Notes under the pieces: generated by a model
Databases searched by the model: none
What the model saw: only the letters and a program-made list of their open reading frames with translations
What the model was told of the DNA's origin: nothing
Made by a program: the position numbers and the translations under genes
From: Doris montereyensis
Taxonomy: Eukaryota > Mollusca > Gastropoda > Nudibranchia > Dorididae
DNA length: 64,000 bases
NCBI GenBank assembly: GCA_037039925.1
Contig: JAXRKP010000275.1
Span: 317,203-381,202, forward strand
Direction of reading: 5' to 3'
Shown: piece after piece, positions 20,111 to 30,192 of the stretch
How positions within the stretch are numbered: position 1 is the first letter of the stretch
How the letters are laid out: every line of letters begins with the position of its first letter

Positions 20111-21610
20111 AGTCAGATCAGACCTATTACGCTGAGATTGTAAAACATTCATTGGAATTGGCACCAGAATTCTATCCAGTATTAAAATCTTATAATAACT
20201 TGCCCAGTGACTGTGCACTGACAGCTGGCTGGTTCTTCTTCTGTTTAAAGTAAAAAAACTACACAAGGAAAAATAATATTGACACACTGAAACTCGGAAA
20301 TGAGCACAAAAATCCAAACTCTAAAAGACGCAGGCGCACAGAATGATTTATTACAACAATGATCAACGTGTCATCTCTTCAATGATACACACCAATTGAA
20401 GGGGTCATTTCAATAGTGTGTCTATTTTTGTGAAAACGAGACAGAGAGATAATCCTTGAGAGTAAAAGGAAGCCATGCTTCCTGAAAAGTGTGAAAATGA
20501 TATGATGAAAATACATCACATTTTTTTTACAACTGTTTTGAAGCTTGGAATTCCCAAAGCCAACAGTGCCAAATTCCATGGCTTTTGGCATTTTTATCTA
20601 AATGACGAATTGTGACTTAGGCACACTTTTAAAATAACCCCTTCAAATCTTTCCTATTACTTTCATAATCTTGTTCCACAACAGGGCATGTATATATATA
20701 TATAAAGAGAGATAGTAAATAGTAAGTGTGCTAACATTTTGGTCAAAGTCATTTTTGTTATTATCATGGGATATGAACTATATTATTCTTAAAATGCGTC
20801 AATGATAACTCAGCAATGCATCGACGCATTTTTTCCTTATTTATTAACTAAGATGATGAGGAATGTTCAAATGAATAAGTTTCATTTTTTGGCCTACGTC
20901 AGACTTGTAGTTCAAAATGTTAGTACTAATAGTACACTGACGAAATGGTCTTGTGTTATGATGGTTGCAAAGCAGGATAAAATTAAATGACAAGACAAAG
21001 AACAAAAAAGCAGTGTGTTGCTGGCCTGACATTGGCGCTCAAAATGTGTACACTTCAAACCATTTCATTATGAATAATATGAACTTACAACGTTAAAGTC
21101 ATGACGTTGTATGAAATGTTACTTAGTTCTAAATCATATACCAAAAGAACTCTACGCTACAAAACAAAAAATGTGTATGAAATGTAGATCTTTGACTAAA
21201 AAAAAGAGAGAAAAAAATGAAGAAGTTTTTAAACATATTTAGATTTTTAAAAAAGAAAAAAAGATTAAAATCAATAATCCTCTTCTTGTTTACTCTTGGG
21301 GTTGAAATGACAATAAATATATTGTACAAGCATGCGAATTTGACTGTGACAATAATACTACTAATAATACTGGTATTCACTGGTCGTATCCATTATGACT
21401 ATTTAATTGACCCTGGGGCATTTGATTTTTAAAAGTATTATATGAGAAAATCGTTACAAACGCATCAAACACAATATTACAGGTAGAAACAGACAGATTG
21501 TTGTAAAGTCCAAAAATTCAACAAAAAACACAGAAAACCAATAAAACCCAACCACTCTTGTTTTCAAGTTTGATTACTGTTCTTTAGTAGTTGACATTTA
21601 ATAACGTCTA
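20110..21610. other. AT-rich intergenic DNA, no gene seen
   Basis: Contains a short (TA)n near 20692-20702. No supported gene or recognisable element. Confidence 0.45.
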
Positions 21611-21617
21611 CAGCTTT

Positions 21618-21715
21618 GCTTGTTTGTTTCATTGAAACTTACCCTGTCCACCATTGTGGTGATCTCAGGATGAATTAAGAGAAAACAGCATGATGAAAGA
21701 TATGTGAAAGCAATG
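21618..21715 (+). repeat. Dispersed repeat (GATCTCAGG type)
   Basis: GTTTCATTGAAACTTACCCT, CCACCATTGTGGTGATCTCA and GAAAACAGCATGATGAAAGA; truncated before the GGACCTACCAG module. Confidence 0.5.
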
Positions 21716-22319
21716 TATCACAATTGACAAGAACACTTCAGTTTGAATTGAGCTGTTCCTATGGATTTTGAGCAATAATTAGAAAAATGATATAATGTTA
21801 ACAGTCAATTACAAATGATTGAGTACTGCCCTTCAAGGCAGTTTTAATGACTGCAATTTGCATTCTAAACTATAGTATCTAAACATTTTGAAAGGTTGTT
21901 AATATGCTCATGTATCAAAGCAATGTAGTAATCGAAAAGTTGGGAGTTTATTGTAGAAAAAAAAGGCCTTGCAAGTACTGTGAAGTTCTAAACAAACATC
22001 TGTTGAGGGAGCTCAGTTACACTCAGTGAGTAATGACGTGTTCAATTTTCAACAACAAATTTCTCTGCTCTGTAAAAAAAGCAGAGAAAACAATTGAGAG
22101 GTTAGGTTATGATCTTCTTGATTTAACAAAGTTCTGACGATAGGAAAAAAAATAAGGAACGGTAAAGGTGAGGTATTAAGGAAGTAATAACAGGCAATCC
22201 ACTGTCACATGAAAGCAAATCAATTAAACCATAATAAAAGTAAAGTACGTCCCATAAAGTAGAGTCCTGATTTTTCTAGACATACGGCATAATGTGATAG
22301 TTTGTCCTTGCTTTCTATG

Positions 22320-22492
22320 CCGCCCTTACTTTCGCTGAGTCTGAATAGACCTAGCTACCCATTTCGTTGCTGGGTTGGCAGTAGGGGCCAGAAGAATGAA
22401 TTTTGTCCGGACTGGGAAATCGAACTCGGGCCTGCCTCCTATGTGGCAGTCAAACGCTCTACCGACTGAGCTACCAGTGCCTACCATGGTAG
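22320..22492 (-). mobile_element. tRNA-derived SINE, family 3
   Basis: On minus the head has a near-perfect A box TAGCTCAGTCGGTAGAGC and B-box-like GAGTTCGATTTCCC, followed by CAGTCCGGACAAAATTCATT and TGGGTAGCTAGGTCTATTCA. The arm between the boxes does not form a normal anticodon stem and the acceptor stem is missing, so it is a SINE rather than a tRNA gene. Confidence 0.65.
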
Positions 22493-22499
22493 ACAGGCC

Positions 22500-24030
22500 T
22501 AAAAAAAAAAAGAAGGTAAATAAATAACACGTTACTTTTGTTTAAGCACATAAAGGTAATAATTTCTTTAAAAAATACAGTCAACATCAATACATAGATA
22601 ATATATGTGAAACCATAAATATATTATATGTCTGTATGTAATACCATATGTAAAGTGCTAAGATTTCATATAGTGTGCATGAAAAAGCAAGCAAAAAAAA
22701 AAAAAACAAAACAAAATCTGACTTGAACCGAACTTAAGTTTGCAGATCTTTGATTTTATAGAAGTTCTCACGGGTCTCAAACATAAAACATGGCCAACAC
22801 AGAAATTGGTAGGTAAATGATATAACAAAAGGGAAAAGATGGACATTTGTCGCCTAAAAATTGGTGCAGACTCATTATACAATTAATCAAAATCTGACAA
22901 GCAAGAACATAATGACTTTTCCAACTGAGTATTCCACAACAAAATGAAAACAACAAACTGATCACATGTGAAATTATAATCAATACATATATATAATAAA
23001 TACATATATGAAGAACTTTGCTTTTAAGTTTAAATGATGACACAGAAGGATATCTTCAAACAATAAACTGCCTTATAATTACAATACAACAAAAAGGATA
23101 GAAAAAAGGCGAAAATTTAAACCATGTACACACAAATTCATAAATGTATTCAGTAAAGAGACTAAGAAATCAACAATATCATTATCAAAACAAAATCACA
23201 ATGACTGACTTTTTTCAATGAATGATGCTCCAAATTACAGATACTGTATATGAAATAGTAAAACTCAGCAACAAATATTTATGTCTATACATACACTGTA
23301 GTGAATGTTCATAAGCCAAATAGATAACATTTGACAGGAGAATATTCAATAAACACTAATCGTGTACATGATACCGGATGCAATGGTAAATGATACAAAA
23401 ACATTTGTTAAAACTTTAAATAATTGAAAAGAAATTTTGACAAACCAATTAGAATATAACATCTTAACAATAACTATCAGAGATCTCACTGTCAAATGTA
23501 CTTATTTTCAAAATGGAAATTAAATAAGTTTAAGTTTAATATATTAAAAATGTGTTGTTGATATTCCTCACTTATAAGTTGTACTGCTAAAGGTATAACA
23601 ATTACATATTGGTGGTGAAAGTCTCTAAGTAGCCTAAGCTCGCAACTCCGTGACTTTCAAAAAAAAATAATCACATTTTGGCTTCTAATGCATTGTAAAT
23701 GTAAGGTTATTCCTGACCTTGTCTATAAATATTGTACAAAATTTAGCCAATAAAAATATCATGTTTGGTCACATGATCTCACCTTACGGTAGAAATGCCC
23801 TGTTCAATTTAACCTCGTCACTCCTGAAAAACCCCTCCTTCAACAGACTTATGTGTTTAGAGGCTTTCATTCACCATCGATAAGTGGATGTGTATGCACG
23901 CAAAAGCCAATACTTATATTCCCCTTTGCACAAAATATCAAAATAATTTGTCCATTGATAGGGACACAATTACTAAACTGGCCTTGTCTTGATTTTTATA
24001 AATATAAAATTATATAAATTAAAAATGATT
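22500..24030. other. AT-rich intergenic DNA, no gene seen
   Basis: Very AT-rich. ORFs are Leu/Ile/Phe-rich translations of A/T runs. Nothing supported. Confidence 0.45.
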
Positions 24031-24032
24031 TC

Positions 24033-24314
24033 AGTGGCGTCGGCGGTTGAGCGGTTAGGCTGCTGGACTGGGGATCATGAGGTCCCAAGTTCGAATCCTA
24101 GCAAAGCCAGGTCCGACGTTATGTTCCTTGGAAAGACACATAACACGCATTTTCCCCACTCTACCCAGGTGCAAATCAGTACAAGCATTAGCTTATGAGT
24201 AAAAAACCTGTGAGGAGGCTAGGAGGTGATTTATTGTCACTTGTTCCGCTTCACGATATAGAAACTGGGATAAGCTCCGGCTCTATAGGCCAGGCCTTGA
24301 AAGAAATTTACTAT
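24033..24314 (+). mobile_element. SINE family 1, copy b
   Basis: GTGGCGTCGGCGGTTGAGCG head, GGACTGGGGATCATGAGGTC, AAGTTCGAATCC B box, GGAAAGACACATAACACGCA, GGAGGTGATT, TTGTTCCGCTTCACGATATA and GCCTTGAAAGAAATTTAC. Confidence 0.82.
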
Positions 24315-24319
24315 AAATG

Positions 24320-25280
24320 ATTTTGCCTGTCTCCATTACATGTTTTTTCTCTGTCCTTGGTCCAAGCTAAGTCTTTCTCAACATAAATTTTTAAAATCTG
24401 AAAAGAAAATGCATATCAATGATATTGTTCAAATTCAAATGCAAGAAAAGGTGAGGACACAAATCAAGTTATCTATATGCATGTATTACATGTGTGTATG
24501 ACATGTGTATGAATGTGCTATAGTTATACCAATACAGATTGCGAAATAAGGACATAAAGAGTAGGACAATATTTAGCTGTGTTTTGATAGTCAAAAGGTG
24601 GAGAAAGCTCAACTCAACCCCTTTCCCCCTCTATAGGTATCTCCAATGATAAAACTACACAGAACAACACAGTGACCCCTATCATTTTCATCTCTCTTTC
24701 TATCCGACTGCCTTTCCACCAAGCAAATGAAAAATGAAAAGATAGTTTTTTTTGGAACATTCAAGACCTTTCATCTTTTATCAGTTATTGATGAAAATAA
24801 AGTACTATACTTTGATTTCATTTCATAGAACTTCCTAAACATTGATACATTTGCTTTGTTGGCCATGGCCAAGATGTAATTTTTCAGTTACTAAATCAAA
24901 CACCATTTAGCTGCCTCCTTTCCCTCAAACCATACAAACACACTCAGAGTCAAGTCAAATCATGGGCATGTTTAAGAGTGAGTGAAGTGTACAAGATTCC
25001 AGTTGGCGACACCTTCATCCCATCAGGCTGAGATTCAACATAATAACTTTGCGTCACGCAGTGCCCCAGAATCCAATTTCAAATGAGCTTTACAAATAAA
25101 AGGATAGGCAATTAATAATGAGAAAAATCAGTAAAAAAACTCAAATGAAAACTAAATAAATGAAAGGAAAACTTTGATTGAGATTTCTAGCTCGATTGAA
25201 CGCACTCGCAAAGTGACCTATCACATAATCATAAGGAGTGAAATGTAATTTTAAAAAATTATTCATAATTCATTGTGATG
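24320..25280. other. Intergenic DNA, nothing recognised
   Basis: AT-rich, no exon or element identified. Confidence 0.4.
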
Positions 25281-25365
25281 ATGATGACATGGATTGAGCA
25301 CTCTGAGCTTGATATATATATACAGGGGTGGGGGCGCTATACAAGAACTATTTATTATTATTATT
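25280..25365 (+). mobile_element. LINE 3'-end fragment (GGGCGCTATA type, TTA tail)
   Basis: GAGCACTCTGAGCTTGATA and GGGGGCGCTATACAAGAACT, followed by a (TTA)n-like tail. The GCGCTATA...(TTA)n ending is typical of CR1/L2-like tails. A similar scrap is at 38160-38218. Confidence 0.4.
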
Positions 25366-25382
25366 GATTGTAGAAAAAGTAC

Positions 25383-25656
25383 AGTAAAATTCTTTCAAGG
25401 CCATTACTACGGCCAATAGAGCCGGAGTTTATCCCGGTTTCTTTACCGTGAAGCGGAACAGGTGATAATAATCACCTCCTGGACAGTATGTTCCCAAGCT
25501 AGTGCTTGTTGTACTCAGTTTTGCATCTGGGTAGAGGGAAAATATGTGTTAAGTGTCTTTCCCAAAAAACACCGTGTGGCCTGACTTTGCTAGGATTCAA
25601 ACCTGGGGTCTCATGATCCCGTCCGACAGGCTAACCGCTCGGCCACTGACGGCACG
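25383..25656 (-). mobile_element. SINE family 1, copy c
   Basis: Plus strand shows AAATTCTTTCAAGGCC...ATAGAGCCGGAGTTTATCCC, GAAGCGGAACAGGTGATAAT, AATCACCTCCTGGACAG, TAGGATTCAAACCTGGGGTC and CTAACCGCTCGGCCACTGAC. Confidence 0.85.
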
Positions 25657-25734
25657 ATTGTACTAAAAGCATCACATAAAATGTTGATTTTCAAGCAGTA
25701 ATGAAGCTACTGGCCTTCTCAGATCTCATGAGAT

Positions 25735-26388
25735 ATAAGGAAACGTAAATTTCTTCAGGGCTGTTGTTACAGCTGACAGACAGTTTCCACAGCGTGGAAG
25801 TGAAACAGGCATAGCTGTCAAGCTTTTTAAATCGTAAAACAGATTCTGACCGTGCAAACTAAATATAAACATGATGGTCTGTAGTATACCACTAAAATAT
25901 TGGTAATTTAACTTTAGGTAAATTATAAAAAGTCTGCCAGTTGGTGTCCTTTCTAGCGAAATGTCGTGATGGTCGTTTGCGAACTCAAAATGATGCCTCC
26001 GGATTTTCACACCAACCTCTCAAGCGTCTCTGCCGTTAACTTAGGGTTTCTTTAAAAAAAAATACAATATGCACCCATATACATACTTTTCAAGATAAAT
26101 ACACTTTCAGACTAAAACTCAAAGCCAAAAAAAACATACTGAATATGTTGTTTATGTACTGGTTGGCAGTTATGAACAGGTGATAATTATAATTAAGACC
26201 TAGTGTTCCAATCACCTTCTGAACATGATGCTCCATTTGCATCTAGGTCGAGTGGGAAAACAAGACTAGTGTCAAGTGTATTTTCTAAAGTAACAGAACA
26301 GTACACATGACATAACACAGCCAGAATTTGAATCCAGGACCTCACAATACAAAGTCAGGAAAACCTCACCTCTCGGCTACTTACGTCA
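25735..26388 (-). mobile_element. SINE family 1, copy d, split by a MITE
   Basis: The 3' part, 25735-25809 (ending GTGGAAGTGAAACAGG), is followed by a 364-bp MITE and then the rest of the SINE (GAACAGGTGATAATTATAAT ... TTTGAATCCAGGACCTCACA). The break falls exactly at the GGAACAGGTGATAAT site seen unbroken in the other copies. Confidence 0.75.
25810..26173 (+). mobile_element. MITE, CATAGCTGCCAAC family, copy 2
   Basis: Starts CATAGCTGTCAAG and ends GGTTGGCAGTTAT. It is flanked by GAAACAGG and GAACAGG, a 7-8 bp target duplication of the interrupted SINE. It is homologous over its length to 562-863. An 8-bp duplication would fit a hAT-type transposase, but the superfamily is unproven. Confidence 0.7.
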
Positions 26389-26932
26389 TTCTCTTGGGAT
26401 AGAGACAAGAGTTTTAACACACTTAAATTTTTGACTGAAATAGTTGTTACGTAAAATATTTTCAAACAGATTTACACTACAGCCTGAAGTCCCCAAACTG
26501 ATGCTTGGCACCAGAAAATCAGTTTGTGAAATAACGGTTTGAGGGCATATTGTAGACGTACAAAGAAGGATCTTGGTTCGGACCGTCATGAATTCGAGGA
26601 TTCCATGTTTTTGTCGAACACGGGTTCGAGGAATACGGGCTGTACTGTATATAGAATTGATTAACTTTTTGTATGTCATGAATAAAAAAAAAGATAAAAA
26701 GAGTTGCGACTTAAATTCATGATGAGTGACTAGATAGATGATACAACAAAGCCTTGGAGATTCACTTTCAAGTTCAAATTTTAGAATGTCTGTACAAGAC
26801 ACATCAATTCTGAAGGCTAGACAGGTTCGTGTTTATGTTAAGTTAATTAGTGAAAACTAAAAAAATTCAACGAAAGATAAAGATTTTTGATTCCACAACT
26901 TGGCTTAGTAAATCAGTTTTTTCTCCTTTCAG

Positions 26933-27025
26933 TGCAGCCTTTGCAGGAACTTCAATACTTGTTAACTGAAAGTTCATTGGTCAAGGCGGACGTCATCAAG
27001 AAGGCATCACAAAGAGTGAAGGAAG
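26933..27025 (+). CDS. Isolated exon-like segment (unknown protein)
   Basis: A strong polypyrimidine tract and acceptor (TTTTTTCTCCTTTCAG) is followed by 93 nt of open frame and a GTAGGG donor. The translation is QPLQELQYLLTESSLVKADV then IKKASQRVKE, an amphipathic helix-like sequence with balanced composition, unlike the repeat-derived ORFs around it. Start and end phases are the same, so it could be a cassette exon. No partner exon was found nearby. I do not recognise the protein. Confidence 0.35.
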
Positions 27026-27149
27026 GTAGGGGGAGGAGAGATACACAGGAAGACAACAGACAGACAAACACACACAGTCACAGAAAACACATAGACTGGT
27101 GCCTCTTGTATCTGTCCCGTCCACTAAATGACATAATATACAGTAAGCC

Positions 27150-27265
27150 TTTTTTGTTGTTTCATTGAAATTTACCCTGTTCACCACACACAGTGATCTC
27201 AGGGTGGTTGTAGAGGAAAGAGCAAGAAAAGAAGTAGGACTTACCAGTAGTTCCCGCCCACACAG
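27150..27265 (+). repeat. Dispersed repeat (GATCTCAGG type)
   Basis: TTTCATTGAAATTTACCCTG, CAGTGATCTCAGGGTGG, AAGAAGTAGGACTTACCAGT and AGTTCCCGCCCACAC. Confidence 0.55.
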
Positions 27266-27269
27266 TAAG

Positions 27270-29845
27270 CAAGATAATGAAAGCGGTGAAACACAAACAT
27301 CTGGGTGACCTTTCTGTTGACCTGAACGGTGCTTCCAAATATAAAAGGACTTTGCACAACAAAACAGGAATGAATGAGAGAGAGAGAGAGAGACTGAGTC
27401 ATGATACAAAGATATTCAGACGGGTTGATGCAGGTTAGTGGCAAATATTCTTTGTTTTTTAGTCTATAAGCAACTAAAAGCATAAAGAAACTAAAGTGAA
27501 CGAGAAGGTAACATGATTGAGTGAAGGAGCAGATAAATTATTGATTATTGATATTTTCCAACAAGCAAAACAACAAAACCCCAGACACAATGAAAAGCTT
27601 ATTGAAAACAGTAAGCTATCCGCTCCATAAGTCCAACTGCTTATAAACCAGGATTATATAACAAACAAATATTGAGAGCAAATAAACAAAAGAAGATATA
27701 AACAGAAAGAGTAAAAGGCAAAAAATATTAAAATGTAAAATAATTATGAAGTAAAAAAAAAGAAATCAGTATATCACATTATTGAATGCATATAAGTTAT
27801 AACCAGTATAAAAAAACCACAACAATTTTAACATAGAAAAAGGAAAATAATGTTCAATAATGCAGTTTCTCTTCACCCATGCTTTTTTCTTTTCAAACAA
27901 ACTTCCATAAAAATAAAAGAAAACAAAACAACTAAGTTAGTGTTTGTAGGCATGTAAAGTAAGTACAGTAGTCGCTGGATAAAAGCACACTCTGCATAAA
28001 CACACGCCTACATCTGTGACCGAATTGTTACTATATAATAAAAGCATGTTTTTTTGCTGCGCCCAAAGGACGTGTGTTTATCCAGCGACTACTGTGTAAG
28101 CATAAAACGAAATCTTTCAATCAAAGGTCTTTCTTGCATGAATTTCCTCTAAAATTACTGTGGCAGTGATGGACCGAATGAAAAATCTATTGTGGAGGTG
28201 ATTTTTTTTGCTTTTAATAACATCGTGTGAATAGTAACATTGTATGAATAGTTTGGGTGTTTTCTTTTTAATGACATATGAGACACAACTCACCATTTCT
28301 GAAGATGTAAATGCTTTTGAGCAACATGTAAGGAATACACACAGTTTACATTAAAAGTTTAAGTGACTGCATCTAATCGCTCGGCAGGATGTATAGCCTA
28401 TCTACTGGTGAATTTAAAGTTAAATAGTAGGACGTACAAACTTTTCTTTATTGTAATTGCAGTTAAGATTCAGATATAATCCATGTGAATGAGAAACAGT
28501 GTAAATAGTCACAAATAAAGTCTTAAAAACATAGATTTAAGCACTGATCCCTCAGCTCCTTACAAAAGAAAGAAAATAAAAAAATGACAAAACCCCAACA
28601 ACAAGCAATGAAATCCCATGATCATTTTCTACCGATCCTGCGTCTTTTCACACAGATAATATTAATAGTAAATCAGTGTTGTCTTGATGACAAATGAAGG
28701 AAATGTCCATTAAATATATCTACATTACACATGTTATATGGTATAAATATATATGTGAATAAAGAAAGAAAAAGCATATATTAATATACATGCACACAGA
28801 TGACAAAACAGTTGAGAATACACTGGAAAATCAAACAGAACATTAACAACAACGTACAAAAATAAATTCATGTTTGTGAAGAGCCACAGCAAGAACAGTA
28901 TCAACATAGGTGCTTGAAAAGATGAAGAAATTTTTAACAAATGACGGAATTTAATGTTTATGTACAAGATAATTATAGAAAAAGTAAGCAAAAAGCTAAT
29001 AATTGTTTCCCTATTGTGTCCGTTCGTTTTAACGAACAAACTTTTAAATTGAAAAAAAGAATTCACAGCCGCTTTATTCACAAATCACAAACAAATTGAA
29101 AACCTGATAATGGTGGTAGCATCTTTTTTTGTCTTATATATGTATTATTGCTTCCAAGTCAACCAAGAATGGCAGCAACGAGAGCAAAATCTGAACCCAC
29201 ACGTTGAAACAGATAAAAATCTGCAGATACCTAAAAGATCTGGAACTTTCTATTAACTTGGCTTGCCTTTTAGTACAAAAAAAAGAAAAGAAAAAGTATT
29301 TTCTACTGAGCTTCGATTTTAGAAGAGATTCATCCTTATTTAACAAATAAGTCAATAAATTAACTAAATGAGATGCATGAAAGTACGCATACTGTGTAAA
29401 ATGATATTTAAGAGGTGAAATCATGATAATTTGATGATGGTTACCAGTTACGGAGACTAACACCAGTGACAGACGTCCTTCCATACCGGTAAAATTCATA
29501 TAAGCACTGATGAATTAATGACATACTGATGGTTAAGTGTTTAGAGAGAATACCTTTGAAATAAAGCGACAGTAAAATGCGGATGATTTTGTGTAGGCTT
29601 CCGATGTTGGGTGACAATTAAAGCAATGACAGACGAGTTAGTCATCTTATAAAATAAGAAGCAAAAGCCCTGCCATATACTAAAATTCTTTATTTCTTAG
29701 TGTGTTATATATATATATACACACATATATATATATGGCTTTTACACACAGGAATATCTCGAGAGACACAAGAACGCATTTTGTCATATTTTTTAAATAT
29801 TTATTGTGATTTTGGTTACTATAGGAATTTTGTTTTTAGTTTCTT
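27270..29845. other. AT-rich DNA downstream of the decarboxylase gene
   Basis: Apart from the pogo-like MITE at 27965 it contains nothing I can classify. A short (AC)/(TA) patch lies at 29708-29737. Confidence 0.4.
27965..28095. mobile_element. Pogo-like MITE, 131 bp, with 19-bp perfect inverted ends
   Basis: ACAGTAGTCGCTGGATAAA (27965-27983) is exactly the reverse complement of 28077-28095. The CAGT...ACTG ends with TA-rich edges and the GATAAACGCAC-like subterminal words resemble Tc1/mariner pogo/Tigger elements. It has no coding capacity. The 5' flank supplies TA; the 3' flank reads TG, so one target-site copy may have mutated. Confidence 0.75.
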
Positions 29846-29848
29846 CGC

Positions 29849-29881
29849 TTTATTTTAAAAAAAATTCCTCATAACTTTATT
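29849..29881 (-). terminator. Candidate polyadenylation signals of the decarboxylase gene
   Basis: Two AATAAA hexamers on the minus strand (29876-29881 and 29849-29854) lie 135-170 bp after the stop codon, in AT-rich DNA. Position fits a short 3' UTR. Such hexamers are frequent in AT-rich sequence, so support is modest. Confidence 0.35.
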
Positions 29882-30015
29882 TCATTCAATTTCAGACAAA
29901 AATTGAGGATGCATGATCTTCTAAATTTGCATAATCGTGTCAGGCTAGCTGGCATCAGGCTGTTGAATATTATTTACAAATTATCATTTTCAAATCTTGA
30001 GCAGTAATAAGTCAT

Positions 30016-30192
30016 TCAATCCTCCAGATGTTTCATGAAGTCGATTTTGTTTTCATGAGTTGATCGGGTCGGTCGTCCGAGGTTTTTCCTGTTGCCGCGC
30101 TGTATTTTTACTTCCAAAAGAGCTGGTCCGTCCACTTGTCGTAATTGCTGCATTTTGTCCACAATTTCCTCCTCCGTACACGCGGTAAAGGC
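30016..30192 (-). CDS. ppd: Phosphonopyruvate decarboxylase coding exon 9 (stop codon)
   Basis: Acceptor TTTCAG in phase 0. It reads AFTACTEEEIVDKMQQLRQV then DGPALLEVKIQRGNRKNLGR, PTRSTHENKIDFMKHLED and TGA. The GNRxxLGRPT...ENK..FM tail is typical of phosphonopyruvate and sulfopyruvate decarboxylases. Confidence 0.95.
   Translation of the reverse strand, partial: AFTACTEEEIVDKMQQLRQVDGPALLEVKIQRGNRKNLGRPTRSTHENKIDFMKHLED

Noticed and set aside
22415..22490. tRNA gene on minus
   Set aside because: The A box is nearly perfect, but the acceptor and anticodon stems do not form.
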